Shown piece by piece: positions 7,698 through 16,900 of a DNA stretch of 64,000 nucleotides. Where the stretch lies: assembly GCF_034424375.1 (NCBI RefSeq), contig NZ_CP139965.1, forward strand, positions 2,852,001 to 2,916,000, given 5' to 3'. This DNA is from Paraburkholderia kururiensis (GTDB lineage: Bacteria; Pseudomonadota; Gammaproteobacteria; Burkholderiales; Burkholderiaceae). The translations under genes and the position numbers were made by a program. The notes under the pieces are model-generated. The model saw only the letters and a list, made by a program, of their open reading frames with translations. It made no database searches and was not told the DNA's origin. Positions within the stretch are counted from its first letter, which is position 1. Each line of letters opens with the position of its first letter.

Positions 7698-9071
7698 TCA
7701 CGCCCGCAGCATGTAGGTTTCATATTCGAGCCGCGCGAACTTGCGGTCCAGCAACTGCACAGCCGCCACCACGAGAATCATCAGCGCGAAGGCAAAGCCA
7801 TAGCCATACGTGTTCGGCGAAAGCTGGAGCGTGATGGCCGTGAGCACGCCGTTCAGCACGACGAACGCCACACAGAGCCGCAGCACCGTGCGCCGCATGT
7901 CGAGATAGAAGAACACGTTCATGAGCCCGAGGAACAGCACCTGCAGGCTCGCGGCCACCACGTCCACGATCAGCAGCGGCATGTACAGTACCGAGATGTG
8001 CAGCTCTTCGAGCAGCCCCGCGCCGAACGCGAAGATGAGCAGCAGCACCACGGCCTGCACCTTGATGATCTCGTAGAGGCCCGCGCGCACGCTCGTCACC
8101 ATCATGTCGCGCATCTCGCCGATGTGATGCAGCGTGGCGCCGCTGCGCACGGCGTCGTAGAACGCGTCGTAGTATTCGACGAAATCCGCCTCGATGCGCA
8201 CGAGGAACGCGGCCATGCCCGGCATCACGCACACGTACGCGATGAACACCGGAATGTCGTAGATCACCGACGCGTGCAGCGGCCCGATCACCACCGACCC
8301 CGTGGCCGGCGCGTACCAGAACATGAACTTGTCGATCCACACGCCCAGGTTGAAGAGCAGCCCCACGAGCGCGAGCCGCGGGTACGCGTAACGGCGCTCG
8401 AACACTTCGAACGAGATGAGCCGCGGGCTCACGAAGTTGCGATAGATGAGCCCCGAGAGCCCGCCCAGCAGCACGAGGTGCCCCGCCACGAAGCCGCCCA
8501 GCAGCCCCACGATGCCGTGGCGGTTCAGCATCAGCGCGAAGCCCACCGTGCACGCGTAGCCCACGAAGAACGCCAGCAGAATCTCGCGATACTGCTTCAC
8601 GCTCGACAGAAAGATCACCGCGATCCAGATGTTGCTGAGCAGCACGAAGCCCGCCACCATCAAGAGCCGGTAGCCGAGCGGCTCCGCGCGAAAGCCGATC
8701 GCCATCACGGCCACGCCGATCACGCCCGCGGCGAGCGTGGCCACCAGCACGACGCCGTTGTAGTTGGAGAGCACGAGGTCGCGGCGCTTCTCGAAGAGCC
8801 GGTCGGAGATGAAGCGCGTGAACGAAAGCTGCAACGGCCCCGTGAGAATCAGGCTGAACGCGATCAGATAGGTGACGGACACCTGAAACTGCACGATCGC
8901 GTATTGCGGAATCACGAACGCGAGGCTCATTACGCCGATCACGAGAATGCCCACGATCGAGAGAATCAGCGGGCCTGAGCTGATGAGCCCCGCGTAGGCG
9001 TAGGCACGCGCGACGCCCGTGAGCGTCTCGCGCTTCATGATCTTGCGCAGTTCGAAACCAATGCCGGCCAT
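7698..9071 (-). CDS. pelG: PelG, polytopic membrane subunit of the Pel synthase
   Basis: A 457-residue inner-membrane protein with about 12 hydrophobic segments, related to polysaccharide flippases. It opens with the PelG signature MAGIGFELRKI. In the known Pel system PelG joins PelD, PelE and the glycosyltransferase PelF in an inner-membrane complex and moves the growing polymer to the periplasm. The start codon overlaps the pelF stop (TAATG), so translation is coupled. Length matches Pseudomonas PelG (about 456). Confidence 0.95.
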   Translation of the reverse strand: MAGIGFELRKIMKRETLTGVARAYAYAGLISSGPLILSIVGILVIGVMSLAFVIPQYAIVQFQVSVTYLIAFSLILTGPLQLSFTRFISDRLFEKRRDLVLSNYNGVVLVATLAAGVIGVAVMAIGFRAEPLGYRLLMVAGFVLLSNIWIAVIFLSSVKQYREILLAFFVGYACTVGFALMLNRHGIVGLLGGFVAGHLVLLGGLSGLIYRNFVSPRLISFEVFERRYAYPRLALVGLLFNLGVWIDKFMFWYAPATGSVVIGPLHASVIYDIPVFIAYVCVMPGMAAFLVRIEADFVEYYDAFYDAVRSGATLHHIGEMRDMMVTSVRAGLYEIIKVQAVVLLLIFAFGAGLLEELHISVLYMPLLIVDVVAASLQVLFLGLMNVFFYLDMRRTVLRLCVAFVVLNGVLTAITLQLSPNTYGYGFAFALMILVVAAVQLLDRKFARLEYETYMLRA

Positions 9072-10678
9072 TAGCGTGTCTCCTGCCCATGCGAAGCCCC
9101 GCCGTGCACGGGGCAGCCTGCGGCGCGGGCCGCTGAACCGGCCGTCCGCTCGCGGTCCGGCAGCGCGGACAACCGCTCGTAAAGCAGGCGGTAACGTTCG
9201 ATCATCTGCGGCTTCGTGTAATAGCGGCGCACGCGCGCGAGCCCGGCCTGTTGCGCCGCGTGCCAGCGCGCGTCGTCGGCGAAGAGGTCGAGCACGGCGG
9301 TCGCAAACGCGGCGGGATTCGCGATGGGCACCACCGCCCCGGCCACGCCGAGCGCGCGGTCTTCCTCGTCCATGCCTTCGATCAGCTGGCGGCACGAGCC
9401 CACGTCCGTCGTAATCGACGGCACGCCCGCGGCGAACCCTTCCAGCACCACGAGCGGCAGCGCCTCGCTGATCGAGCTGAGCGCGATCACGTCCACTTTC
9501 GGCAGCACGTCGTCGATGCGCTGGAAGCCCAGGAACTTCACCGTCGAGGCCAGCCCCAGACTCTCGACGAGCGCCCGGCATTCGAGCGCGTACGCCTTGT
9601 CTTCTTCCTCGGGCCCGATGATCCAGCCTTCGATCTCCGGCATGCTGCGCGACGCGATGAAGATGGCGCGAATGAAGGTCTTGATGTCCTTGATCGGCAC
9701 CACGCGGCCAATCAGCCCCACCACGCGATGCGGGCCGGGCCGGCGTTTCGCGACGAGCGGCGCGAGGCCGTCCACGTCCACGCCGTTCGGAATGTTCTGC
9801 GTGCGTTCGGCCGCCGCGCCGTCCGCAATCTGGCGCTGACGGTTGGTCTCGTAGAGCGCGACGATGTCTTCGGCGGCGTCGTAGGCGAGCTTGCCGAGCG
9901 TGCTGAAAAATCGCACCCAAAGTTCGCGGAAGTAGCTGATCTGCGAGATGTCGCGTTCGAACGCGCCGCGGTTGTCGCGAATCCACTCGCTTTGCAGCAG
10001 GTCGATCTTGCGTTCCTTCGTATAGATGCCGTGCTCGGACACGAGCAGCGGCCGACCCGTGCGGTAGTGCATGAGCGCGCCGAGAAAGCCCGCGTAGCCC
10101 GTGGACACCGTGTGGTAGACGCGCGCCGGCACCAGCTTTTCCGCCACGCGCGCGAGCAGCCACAGCGGCTTGTGCATGATGCGCACGGTCCAGAAGTAGT
10201 CGGTGAACGACGGGTCTGTGCAGTGCGTGTTGTACTGCTCGACGATGTAGTCCCACGCGCGCAGGCTCGAGGTGAACTGCGCCTCGTTGAGCGCGCCGTG
10301 TTCGCCCAGCATCGGCATCATGTGCACCAGCAGCGCGCCCGCGTCGTCACCGTGGCGCAGCGCCGCGTGCAGTTCCGCCGAACGCGCGAAAGCCGCAGGA
10401 TCGCCGGGCACGGCGCGGCTCGCGAGCGCATCGGGCGCCCCGGTTTCGTAGAGGTAATGCGCCTCGAAATGCACGACGTTGTCGGGCAGCGGGTAGGCCG
10501 CGCCCGCATAGTCTTCCTCGCGGCTGCCGATGAAGACGATGCCGAAGCGGATGGACGGGTACGCGCGCAGCATCTCGTTGACCCAGCTCGACACGCCGCC
10601 GCGCACGAACGGAAACGTGCCTTCCAGCAACAGGCAGACGTCCACGGCATCGGCGCGGCGTTTGAGCGACTCTTTCAT
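9071..10678 (-). CDS. pelF: PelF, cytoplasmic GT4 glycosyltransferase
   Basis: A 535-residue retaining glycosyltransferase that polymerises UDP-activated N-acetylated hexosamine into Pel. The N-terminal part has the family block LLLEGTFPFVRGGVSSW (about residues 16-32) and SEHGIYTKERK (about 214-224). The C-terminal Rossmann half has NIPNGVD and the EX7E motif at Glu405 and Glu413 (SEALPLVVLEGF), at the same numbering as reported for Pseudomonas PelF. The start ATG overlaps the pelE stop (ATGA). There is no transmembrane segment, consistent with a soluble enzyme recruited to the PelDEG complex. Confidence 0.95.
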   Translation of the reverse strand: MKESLKRRADAVDVCLLLEGTFPFVRGGVSSWVNEMLRAYPSIRFGIVFIGSREEDYAGAAYPLPDNVVHFEAHYLYETGAPDALASRAVPGDPAAFARSAELHAALRHGDDAGALLVHMMPMLGEHGALNEAQFTSSLRAWDYIVEQYNTHCTDPSFTDYFWTVRIMHKPLWLLARVAEKLVPARVYHTVSTGYAGFLGALMHYRTGRPLLVSEHGIYTKERKIDLLQSEWIRDNRGAFERDISQISYFRELWVRFFSTLGKLAYDAAEDIVALYETNRQRQIADGAAAERTQNIPNGVDVDGLAPLVAKRRPGPHRVVGLIGRVVPIKDIKTFIRAIFIASRSMPEIEGWIIGPEEEDKAYALECRALVESLGLASTVKFLGFQRIDDVLPKVDVIALSSISEALPLVVLEGFAAGVPSITTDVGSCRQLIEGMDEEDRALGVAGAVVPIANPAAFATAVLDLFADDARWHAAQQAGLARVRRYYTKPQMIERYRLLYERLSALPDRERTAGSAARAAGCPVHGGASHGQETR

Positions 10679-11688
10679 GACAGCCAGTACCTCGCAACGG
10701 GTTTCAACGTCGGCAGCGCCGCGGCATGGCCGAGCGAGGCGACGAGCGCGGCCACCTGCCGGTAGTCGCCGCGCAGATAGGCGGCCTCGGCGAGCCACGG
10801 AACCAGGCGTTCGCGCGGAAAGCCCAGTTGCTGCGCCAGTTCGATGTAGCCCGCGGCTTCGTCGGGCTTGCCGTTGGCGAGCGCAAGGCGCCCGCGAATC
10901 AGCCACAGCGCGGCGTCGCGTCCGTCGCTCGCGAGCGCCGCTTCGGCGTGACGGTCCGCCTGTTCGAGCGTGTGGCGATACACGGCGCCCTGCACGAGAT
11001 TCTGATAGATGAGCTCGAAATACAGCTCGGCGAGATGACGGTTCAGCGCGTGGCGCTCCGTACCGCTCGCGGCCGTTTGCAGTGCGTTCGACGCCTCGAA
11101 GATCTGCTGCATGATCTCGTTCTCGGCCTTGTCGAGCGTGCCGTAGGCAATGAGCCGCACGTCTTCGAGCGGATCGGCCAGCAACTCGCGCAGGAGCGTG
11201 CCCGTGGTGCGCGTGGGCATGCCCTGGATCGCGACGAGCGCGGAGAGCCGGTCGTCGGAGGCCACGCGCGTATTGACGAGGCGCGCCTGAAGACGCGCGC
11301 CGCCGCCGTGCGTGACGCGCGAGACGAGATACGACACGAACTCGGGGCGCGGCACTTCGGAGAGGCGCTCGCTCTTCTGCGAAGCCGGCAGCCACATGGC
11401 CCAGATGGCGCTTGCCAGCACGACGAGGCCGCCCGCGAGCGGCACGAACGTGCAGAGCGCCCACAGCAGCACGATGGCCATCGTGCGCGGCTCGCGGTAA
11501 CGCGCGGGCAGCACGCGCCGCAGGGCGAACGCCTGGATCAGGCCCGCGGCAGCCTGCAGCGGTACGAACGCGAGCAGCGGGTCGATGCCCGCAGGCGGAC
11601 GCAGCACCGCGGCCAGCGCCACGAACTGCGCGGCGAGCGCGACGACGACGGCGAGCGCCGTCACGGCGAGGTCAGCGGGCTTGCGCAT
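10675..11688 (-). CDS. pelE: PelE, membrane-anchored TPR protein
   Basis: A 337-residue protein with two N-terminal hydrophobic segments (about residues 8-30 and 68-95) followed by a helical region that reads as TPR-like repeats (ALWLIRGRLALANGKPDEAA). PelE bridges the inner-membrane complex through PelD and PelF. The start was placed at ATG 11688; an in-frame GTG two codons earlier (11694) is equally possible. Both overlap the end of pelD. The stop overlaps the pelF start. Sequence conservation of PelE is low generally, so the call relies on position and architecture as well. Confidence 0.88.
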   Translation of the reverse strand: MRKPADLAVTALAVVVALAAQFVALAAVLRPPAGIDPLLAFVPLQAAAGLIQAFALRRVLPARYREPRTMAIVLLWALCTFVPLAGGLVVLASAIWAMWLPASQKSERLSEVPRPEFVSYLVSRVTHGGGARLQARLVNTRVASDDRLSALVAIQGMPTRTTGTLLRELLADPLEDVRLIAYGTLDKAENEIMQQIFEASNALQTAASGTERHALNRHLAELYFELIYQNLVQGAVYRHTLEQADRHAEAALASDGRDAALWLIRGRLALANGKPDEAAGYIELAQQLGFPRERLVPWLAEAAYLRGDYRQVAALVASLGHAAALPTLKPVARYWLS

Positions 11689-13129
11689 CGACACCCGCCC
11701 GTTTCAGCAGACGCCCGAGCGCCGGGCCCGGATCGCCGTTTTCCAGATGCAGCGTATGCACGCCGATGCGCGCGCCTTCGAGGTCGGTGTCGAACTGCGC
11801 CCTGAGGCTCGCCTCGATGCGCGCGAGGTAGCCGTCGATACCGGTGGTGTCCGTCGCGGGCATCAGGTTGATGAGCACTGAGCGGTCCTTGCTCTGCACG
11901 GGCCACATCACGTCGAGCGCGCGGCGCCGGCGCATGACGTGCTCGAAGAGCGACTCGCCCGCCTCGTCGCGCATGAACGTGAGCGCGACGAGCGACGAAT
12001 CGATGCCCGCCGAACGCTTGAGCCGCGCGAGCCGGGCGAGGTCCAGCGCGAAGTCGTAGGGGCAGCCCGGCACGACGTCGAGCACGCCCTGCACGAGGCT
12101 CGTGTGCTCCACGCCGTCCGCGTAGTAGCCGAGCAGCACGAGCAGCAGTTGAAGGTTGTCGTAGTTGAGCGAGAGGAACGGCATGCGCTTCACGACGACG
12201 AGCGCGATGAGTTCGCCGTCGGCGGAGACCACCGGCGCGCAGACCACGTAGCGCGTGTTCGTGATGGTGCCCTCGCCGTTCTGCCCGTTCTGCACGCTCT
12301 TCAGATGCGCCACGCCCAGCGTGTCGACCGCGTGGGCGACGAGTTCGTCGTGCACGTCGAGGGCGAACGGTTCGCCGACGCGCGCCGCCGGCTGCTCTGC
12401 GATACGGCCGCCGCGCACCGGATGCAGCGCGGCGACTTCGATCTGGCAGGCCTGCGCGACGAATTCGAGCAGCGGCTGCGCGCCGGGCAGCGTGTCGCCG
12501 CGGGCCGCGGGCGCAGCGCCCGGCTGCCGCTCGCCATTCGACTGCGCCACCGACTGGGCCACGGAAAGCCGGCGCAACTCGGTAATCGAATCGCGCAGCG
12601 TGGTGGGCTTCGAGAGCAGATCCTTTTCGAGCCGCTCGTGCGAGAGGCGCATCAGGTAGTGGCTGTTCGTGATCGCGACGAGCCGGTCGTTCAGGTAGTC
12701 GTTGAGCGCGCGCGAACGGGCCGCGCGGCTGCCCCACGTGTCGCCGAAATGGCCTGCCACGATGCTCTGGATGAAGCCGCCCGTGAAGTACATGAGCGGC
12801 CACGCGCTGCCGCGCGGATAGAGCCCGTACCAGGCCGCCACCAGCACCCCGCTCGCGAGGAGCCCCGGCAGCGTGCCGTAGCGCAGCGCGACGACGAGCG
12901 GCGCGAGCCACAGCCAGGCGAAGCCCGCGTGCAGCATCAGCGGGTCGGCGCGGTCGTACGCCCAGGCGAGGCCGATCGCGATCGCCATGAACAGCACCGT
13001 CTCGACGATGGCGAACGGCCCGGCCACGGCGGGCGCCACGAAGCGGCGCACAGGGCTGAGGTTGCCCAGCGGATTGGCGGTACGCGCTTTGGACTCGCGC
13101 GTTTCGGTTGGGGCGGCAGCGGTGTTCAC
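11672..13129 (-). CDS. pelD: PelD, c-di-GMP receptor of the Pel synthase
   Basis: A 485-residue inner-membrane protein with about four N-terminal hydrophobic segments (residues 35-125), a coiled region, a GAF domain (about 210-330) and a degenerate GGDEF domain (about 340-480). The active-site motif is replaced by QSKDR (412-416), so it cannot make c-di-GMP. The inhibitory-site motif RxxD is kept as RALD at 403-406, with exactly the five-residue spacing. In Pseudomonas this site binds c-di-GMP and switches on Pel synthesis, so the same post-translational control is expected here. It overlaps the pelE start and lies 100 bases after pelC. Confidence 0.95.
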   Translation of the reverse strand: MNTAAAPTETRESKARTANPLGNLSPVRRFVAPAVAGPFAIVETVLFMAIAIGLAWAYDRADPLMLHAGFAWLWLAPLVVALRYGTLPGLLASGVLVAAWYGLYPRGSAWPLMYFTGGFIQSIVAGHFGDTWGSRAARSRALNDYLNDRLVAITNSHYLMRLSHERLEKDLLSKPTTLRDSITELRRLSVAQSVAQSNGERQPGAAPAARGDTLPGAQPLLEFVAQACQIEVAALHPVRGGRIAEQPAARVGEPFALDVHDELVAHAVDTLGVAHLKSVQNGQNGEGTITNTRYVVCAPVVSADGELIALVVVKRMPFLSLNYDNLQLLLVLLGYYADGVEHTSLVQGVLDVVPGCPYDFALDLARLARLKRSAGIDSSLVALTFMRDEAGESLFEHVMRRRRALDVMWPVQSKDRSVLINLMPATDTTGIDGYLARIEASLRAQFDTDLEGARIGVHTLHLENGDPGPALGRLLKRAGVDAQAR

Positions 13130-13229
13130 GGCGTGTTTCCTGTGAGCGATCGGACAACTGGGCGTGCGCCGCGCGGCATCGGCTGAAACAGCAGGTGCCG
13201 CGCCGGGCGACGTCCCAGGAAAAGCGGGA

Positions 13230-13808
13230 TCAACGGCGCACCGCGAGCGGCGAGAGCACCTTGCCGATCAGCGACGTCGCCACGCTCGCGAGGCTCGAAC
13301 GGCTCCAGCCGCTCTTCGAACCCGTCGAACTCCACACGATATGGCCCGACTGCACGTCGACGAGTTCGAACGTGAGGCCCACCACGGGTTCGCCGTCCAC
13401 GCCGGCCTTGTAGCGCCATTCTTCCACCGCGCCCGTCAGTACGTAGCGGACCTGCTGCGAGCGCGCCCATTCGAGCTGCTGGTCCATGTCCTGGCGCTGC
13501 GCCGTGTCGAAGAGCGCCGCGCCGCCGCCCGTGCCGGCAGGTGCCACGCGCACGTCGGTCAGCCCGTTGGCGCGCAGCACGCTGGCCGCGATGGCTTCGG
13601 TGCTGCGGCCGGCCGCAGGCGTTTCGGTGTAGTTGGCGATGGAGGCCACCGCGACCGCGTCGCGTGCGGAAAGCGCGGGCGCGCTGGTCTGCCGCACCGT
13701 GCCGCACGCAGCGACGAGTGCCGCCGCGGCGACGAACAACGACGCACGCGAGGCCATGGGAACCCACCGCGCGAACCACACGAACCGCGAACCACGTTCT
13801 TCTTTCAT
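13230..13808 (-). CDS. pelC: PelC, outer-membrane lipoprotein
   Basis: A 192-residue lipoprotein with a signal peptide ending in the lipobox VAAC. The mature part (RDAVAVASIANYTETP onward) has the PelC fold pattern, including YVLTGAVEEWRYK and the aromatic VDVQSGHIVWSS stretch. PelC forms a ring under the outer membrane that helps steer the cationic polymer to the PelB pore; a Paraburkholderia PelC structure is known. The ATG at 13808 is preceded by AGGAG at 7 bases, better than the in-frame ATG at 13835. A perfect 14-bp palindrome, CGCGAAGCTTCGCG, lies at 13894-13907 in the gap after pelB. Confidence 0.92.
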   Translation of the reverse strand: MKEERGSRFVWFARWVPMASRASLFVAAAALVAACGTVRQTSAPALSARDAVAVASIANYTETPAAGRSTEAIAASVLRANGLTDVRVAPAGTGGGAALFDTAQRQDMDQQLEWARSQQVRYVLTGAVEEWRYKAGVDGEPVVGLTFELVDVQSGHIVWSSTGSKSGWSRSSLASVATSLIGKVLSPLAVRR

Positions 13809-13929
13809 TGATGTTCTCCTCAAGATACTTCGCATCTGGCCGGCGTGCGGACCGATCCGTTCGACGGTCTGCCCGCTTGTGCCGGAGCGGCCGCGCGAAG
13901 CTTCGCGTGTGCCGCCCCGCCTGCCTGCC

Positions 13930-16900
13930 TCAATAGAACCAGCTGTAGCGCCCGCCGATCACCCGCACCGACGTGCCGAGCTGCGACACGCGCTGATACT
14001 CCACATAGACGGCGGCATGGTCGCCGCCGAACACAGTGCCCGCCACGCCCGCGCTCAGCTGCGGGCCCCAGCCCTGCAGCGAGTCGTGGACGAGGCCCAC
14101 TTCCGCGAACGGACGCCATGCGTGCGTGTACTGCTCGCGCAGCGCGCCGCCCACGCTGGCGAAGAAACCGTATTGCGCGTAGGTCTGCGGCACGAACGTC
14201 GCGGCGGTCGCGGGCCCGGCCGTTGCGGGCAGGAGCCGCGAAATCAGCGCGTCCGCGCCGCCGCTGGCGCCGTAGCTGCCGCGCGTACCGACCACGCGCA
14301 GCGTGTAGTCGGGGTAGGTAGTGCGGATGCGGTAACCGATCTCGCCCGTCGTCAGCACGCCGCTGCCCAGGTAGTTGCGCGCCTGGCTGTAGAAGCGGTC
14401 GGCTTCCACGTTGCCCGACACGTACCAGCGCGGAGTGACGTTCCAGAGCAGCGTGCCGGCCACGTTGTCCTTCATGCCGCCCACGAGCAGCGCCTGCGAT
14501 TCGGTCGCGTTCTGGTTGCGGCCCGCGCGCACGGTGAGCGTGACAGGCGAATTGCGGCCTACTTCCGCTTCCACATTGGCCGTATAGAAGCTGTCGAGCC
14601 CTTCGCGCCGGCCGCCCGCGAGCGTAACGGACGTGTCGTTGGTGCGCCGCTCCACGTAGAAGCCGATCGAGCGGTCCTGGGCCGGCACGTTGACGAGCTG
14701 GGTCTCGTCGGCCGAATGCTGGAAGCGCTGCACGCTCGTCACGCCCACGAGGTAGCGCCCGGTCAGCTTGCGGCTCGCCGACAGCGCGAGTTCCGTGTAG
14801 TCGAGCGGATGCTCGATGTGGTTCGAGACGTCGGCGTCGATGGATTGCGGCCAGGCGAGCGCCGTGTCGGTCAGGCGTGTCTGGTAGTCGGTGTTGTCCG
14901 GCGCGCCTTCAAGCGCGTTGAACGCCAGTTGCTCGGCATCGGTGGGACGGTCCACAGCAACGGACGCGTCGATGCGCGACGTGACAGGCAGCTTGCCGCC
15001 CTCCTCGTCGAGCAGATGTTCCATCGTGGCCGTGTCGCCGTCGGCGAGCGCGAGCGTCAATCGCGCGTCGGCGGGCTGCGCGAGCCGGTTCGCGTACTGC
15101 TGCGCGAGCCAGCGTTTGGCAAGCGGGTTCGCCTCCTGCGACAGCGCCCACGCGAGCGCCACGTCTTTGGCAACCGCCGACTTCAGGCGTTGCGGATCGA
15201 CGGGCTCGCCGGCCGCCTTGCCGCCCGTGTTCGCCGGATGCAACGGCAGCAGGCCTGGCGTGTTGCCCAGCAGCGTGCGCTGCTCGGGCTGCGGCTGGCC
15301 CTTGCCGTCGCGCCCCGCGTCCGACGCAATCAGGTCGTTGAGCAGCGCGAGCGAAACGTCGGCGCGCTCGAAGGTCTGCGCCAGCGTCACGCGCCGTCCG
15401 CTCAACTGTTCGCGCATGTCTTCGTCCTGCAGCAGCCCGGTCTTTGCCACCTGGCCGGTGGCCGCCAGTGCCGCCGGGTTCTCGCGCTGCAGCCGGCGCC
15501 AGACGTGGCGGCGAATGGAGCGCGCGAGATCCGCGCGCCCCGCCTGCTCTTCGGCGTCGGCGTAGGTGAGCAGCCAGAGTGGGTCGCGCTGCATCGTGGC
15601 CGATTGCAGACGCAACAGACGCAGCGCCGCCACGGGCCGGTCCATGCGCAGTTCGGCGGCGGCGCACGGTCCCCACAGCGCGGGCCGCTGCTGGGCGTTC
15701 TCGCACCACCGCCAGCGCGCGCGCTTGAGCGCCGCGTCGTTGCCGTCGTCCACGAGCGTCCACAAGAGCGCGGCGCGGGCGTCGTCCGTGGCGTCGGGCA
15801 GCGCGACGGCGCGTTCGAGATCGCGCAGCGCCTGCTCGACGTGGTCCGTCTGCCGTTCGTACTCGGCACGCGTAGTGAGAAATTCCACCGACGCTTCGGC
15901 CTGCTCGCGCTCTTTCGGCGTGAGGCTCGCAAGCAGCGCGGCCGCCCGGTCCCAGGCGCGCGCGCTCGTGTAGTTGAAGAGCGCAAGCTGCAACGCACGC
16001 ACGGTGCCGTCGCGCCGATACTGAAGTTCGGCGGTGCGGCCGGCGTCGAGCGGCCAGGCGCTGTAGAAATACGTCATCGCCGCGAGGTCGTCGGGGCTTT
16101 CCTTGCCGCCCGCGAGCAGATGACGGTACGCGTCGTTCGCGCCGCCGTCCTTCTGCAACAGCCGCGCGACCTGCGCGTAGTTGCGCCAGTAGAGCACGTC
16201 GTCGTCTTTCGCCGCGTCGTGCGACTTTTGCAGCGTCGCATAGGCGCCCGCGAAATCGCTGCGGCGAAAGAGAAGGCTGGCGGCCCGCACGGCATAGAGC
16301 GTGTTGCCCGGACGGCGCGCGAGCAGTTGCCGGTAGACGGCGAGCGCCTCGTCGTCGTGACCCGCGCGCTCGGCGAGCGTGGCGATGCGTTCGTCGATGG
16401 CGTCGCCCGCGCCGTCGCGCGGATGCGCACGCAGGAACGCGAGCGCGTCGTCAGGGCGGCCCAGCCGCTCGTAGGTCGAGGTCACGGCGTCCACGAGGTT
16501 CATGTCGGCGGGCGCGGCGGCCGACGCGTGGATCATGGCGTCCAGATACGCTTCGTCGTCGTTGAGCATGGGCGCCATGCGCCGCACGGTCTGCCACGCG
16601 TCGGCGTCGTTCGAGGTGCGCGCGTAGGCGAGCCACGTCTTCAGCGCGAGCGCGGGCGCGTGGTTCCACTCGGCCACCTGCGCGAGGCGCTTCAGCCACA
16701 GCCCGGAATCGGGATGACGCGCCACTTGCTGCTCGGCGATCTTCTGCGCGTTGTCCAGATCGCGCGATTCGACGAACGCGGTAAAGACGAGGCTCGCGAC
16801 GTCTTCGGAAGCGTTGGCGTTGGCGTTGGCGTTGGTGTTGGTGTTGGTCGAAGCGGCCGGTTTCGCGGTGGAGACGGCAGCGGGTGCCGAGGCCGAGGCA

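Noticed and set aside
7698..10256. Open frame that would extend PelG far upstream
   Set aside because: The extra N-terminal part is an out-of-frame reading of pelF; PelG begins at 9071 with MAGIGFEL, overlapping the pelF stop.
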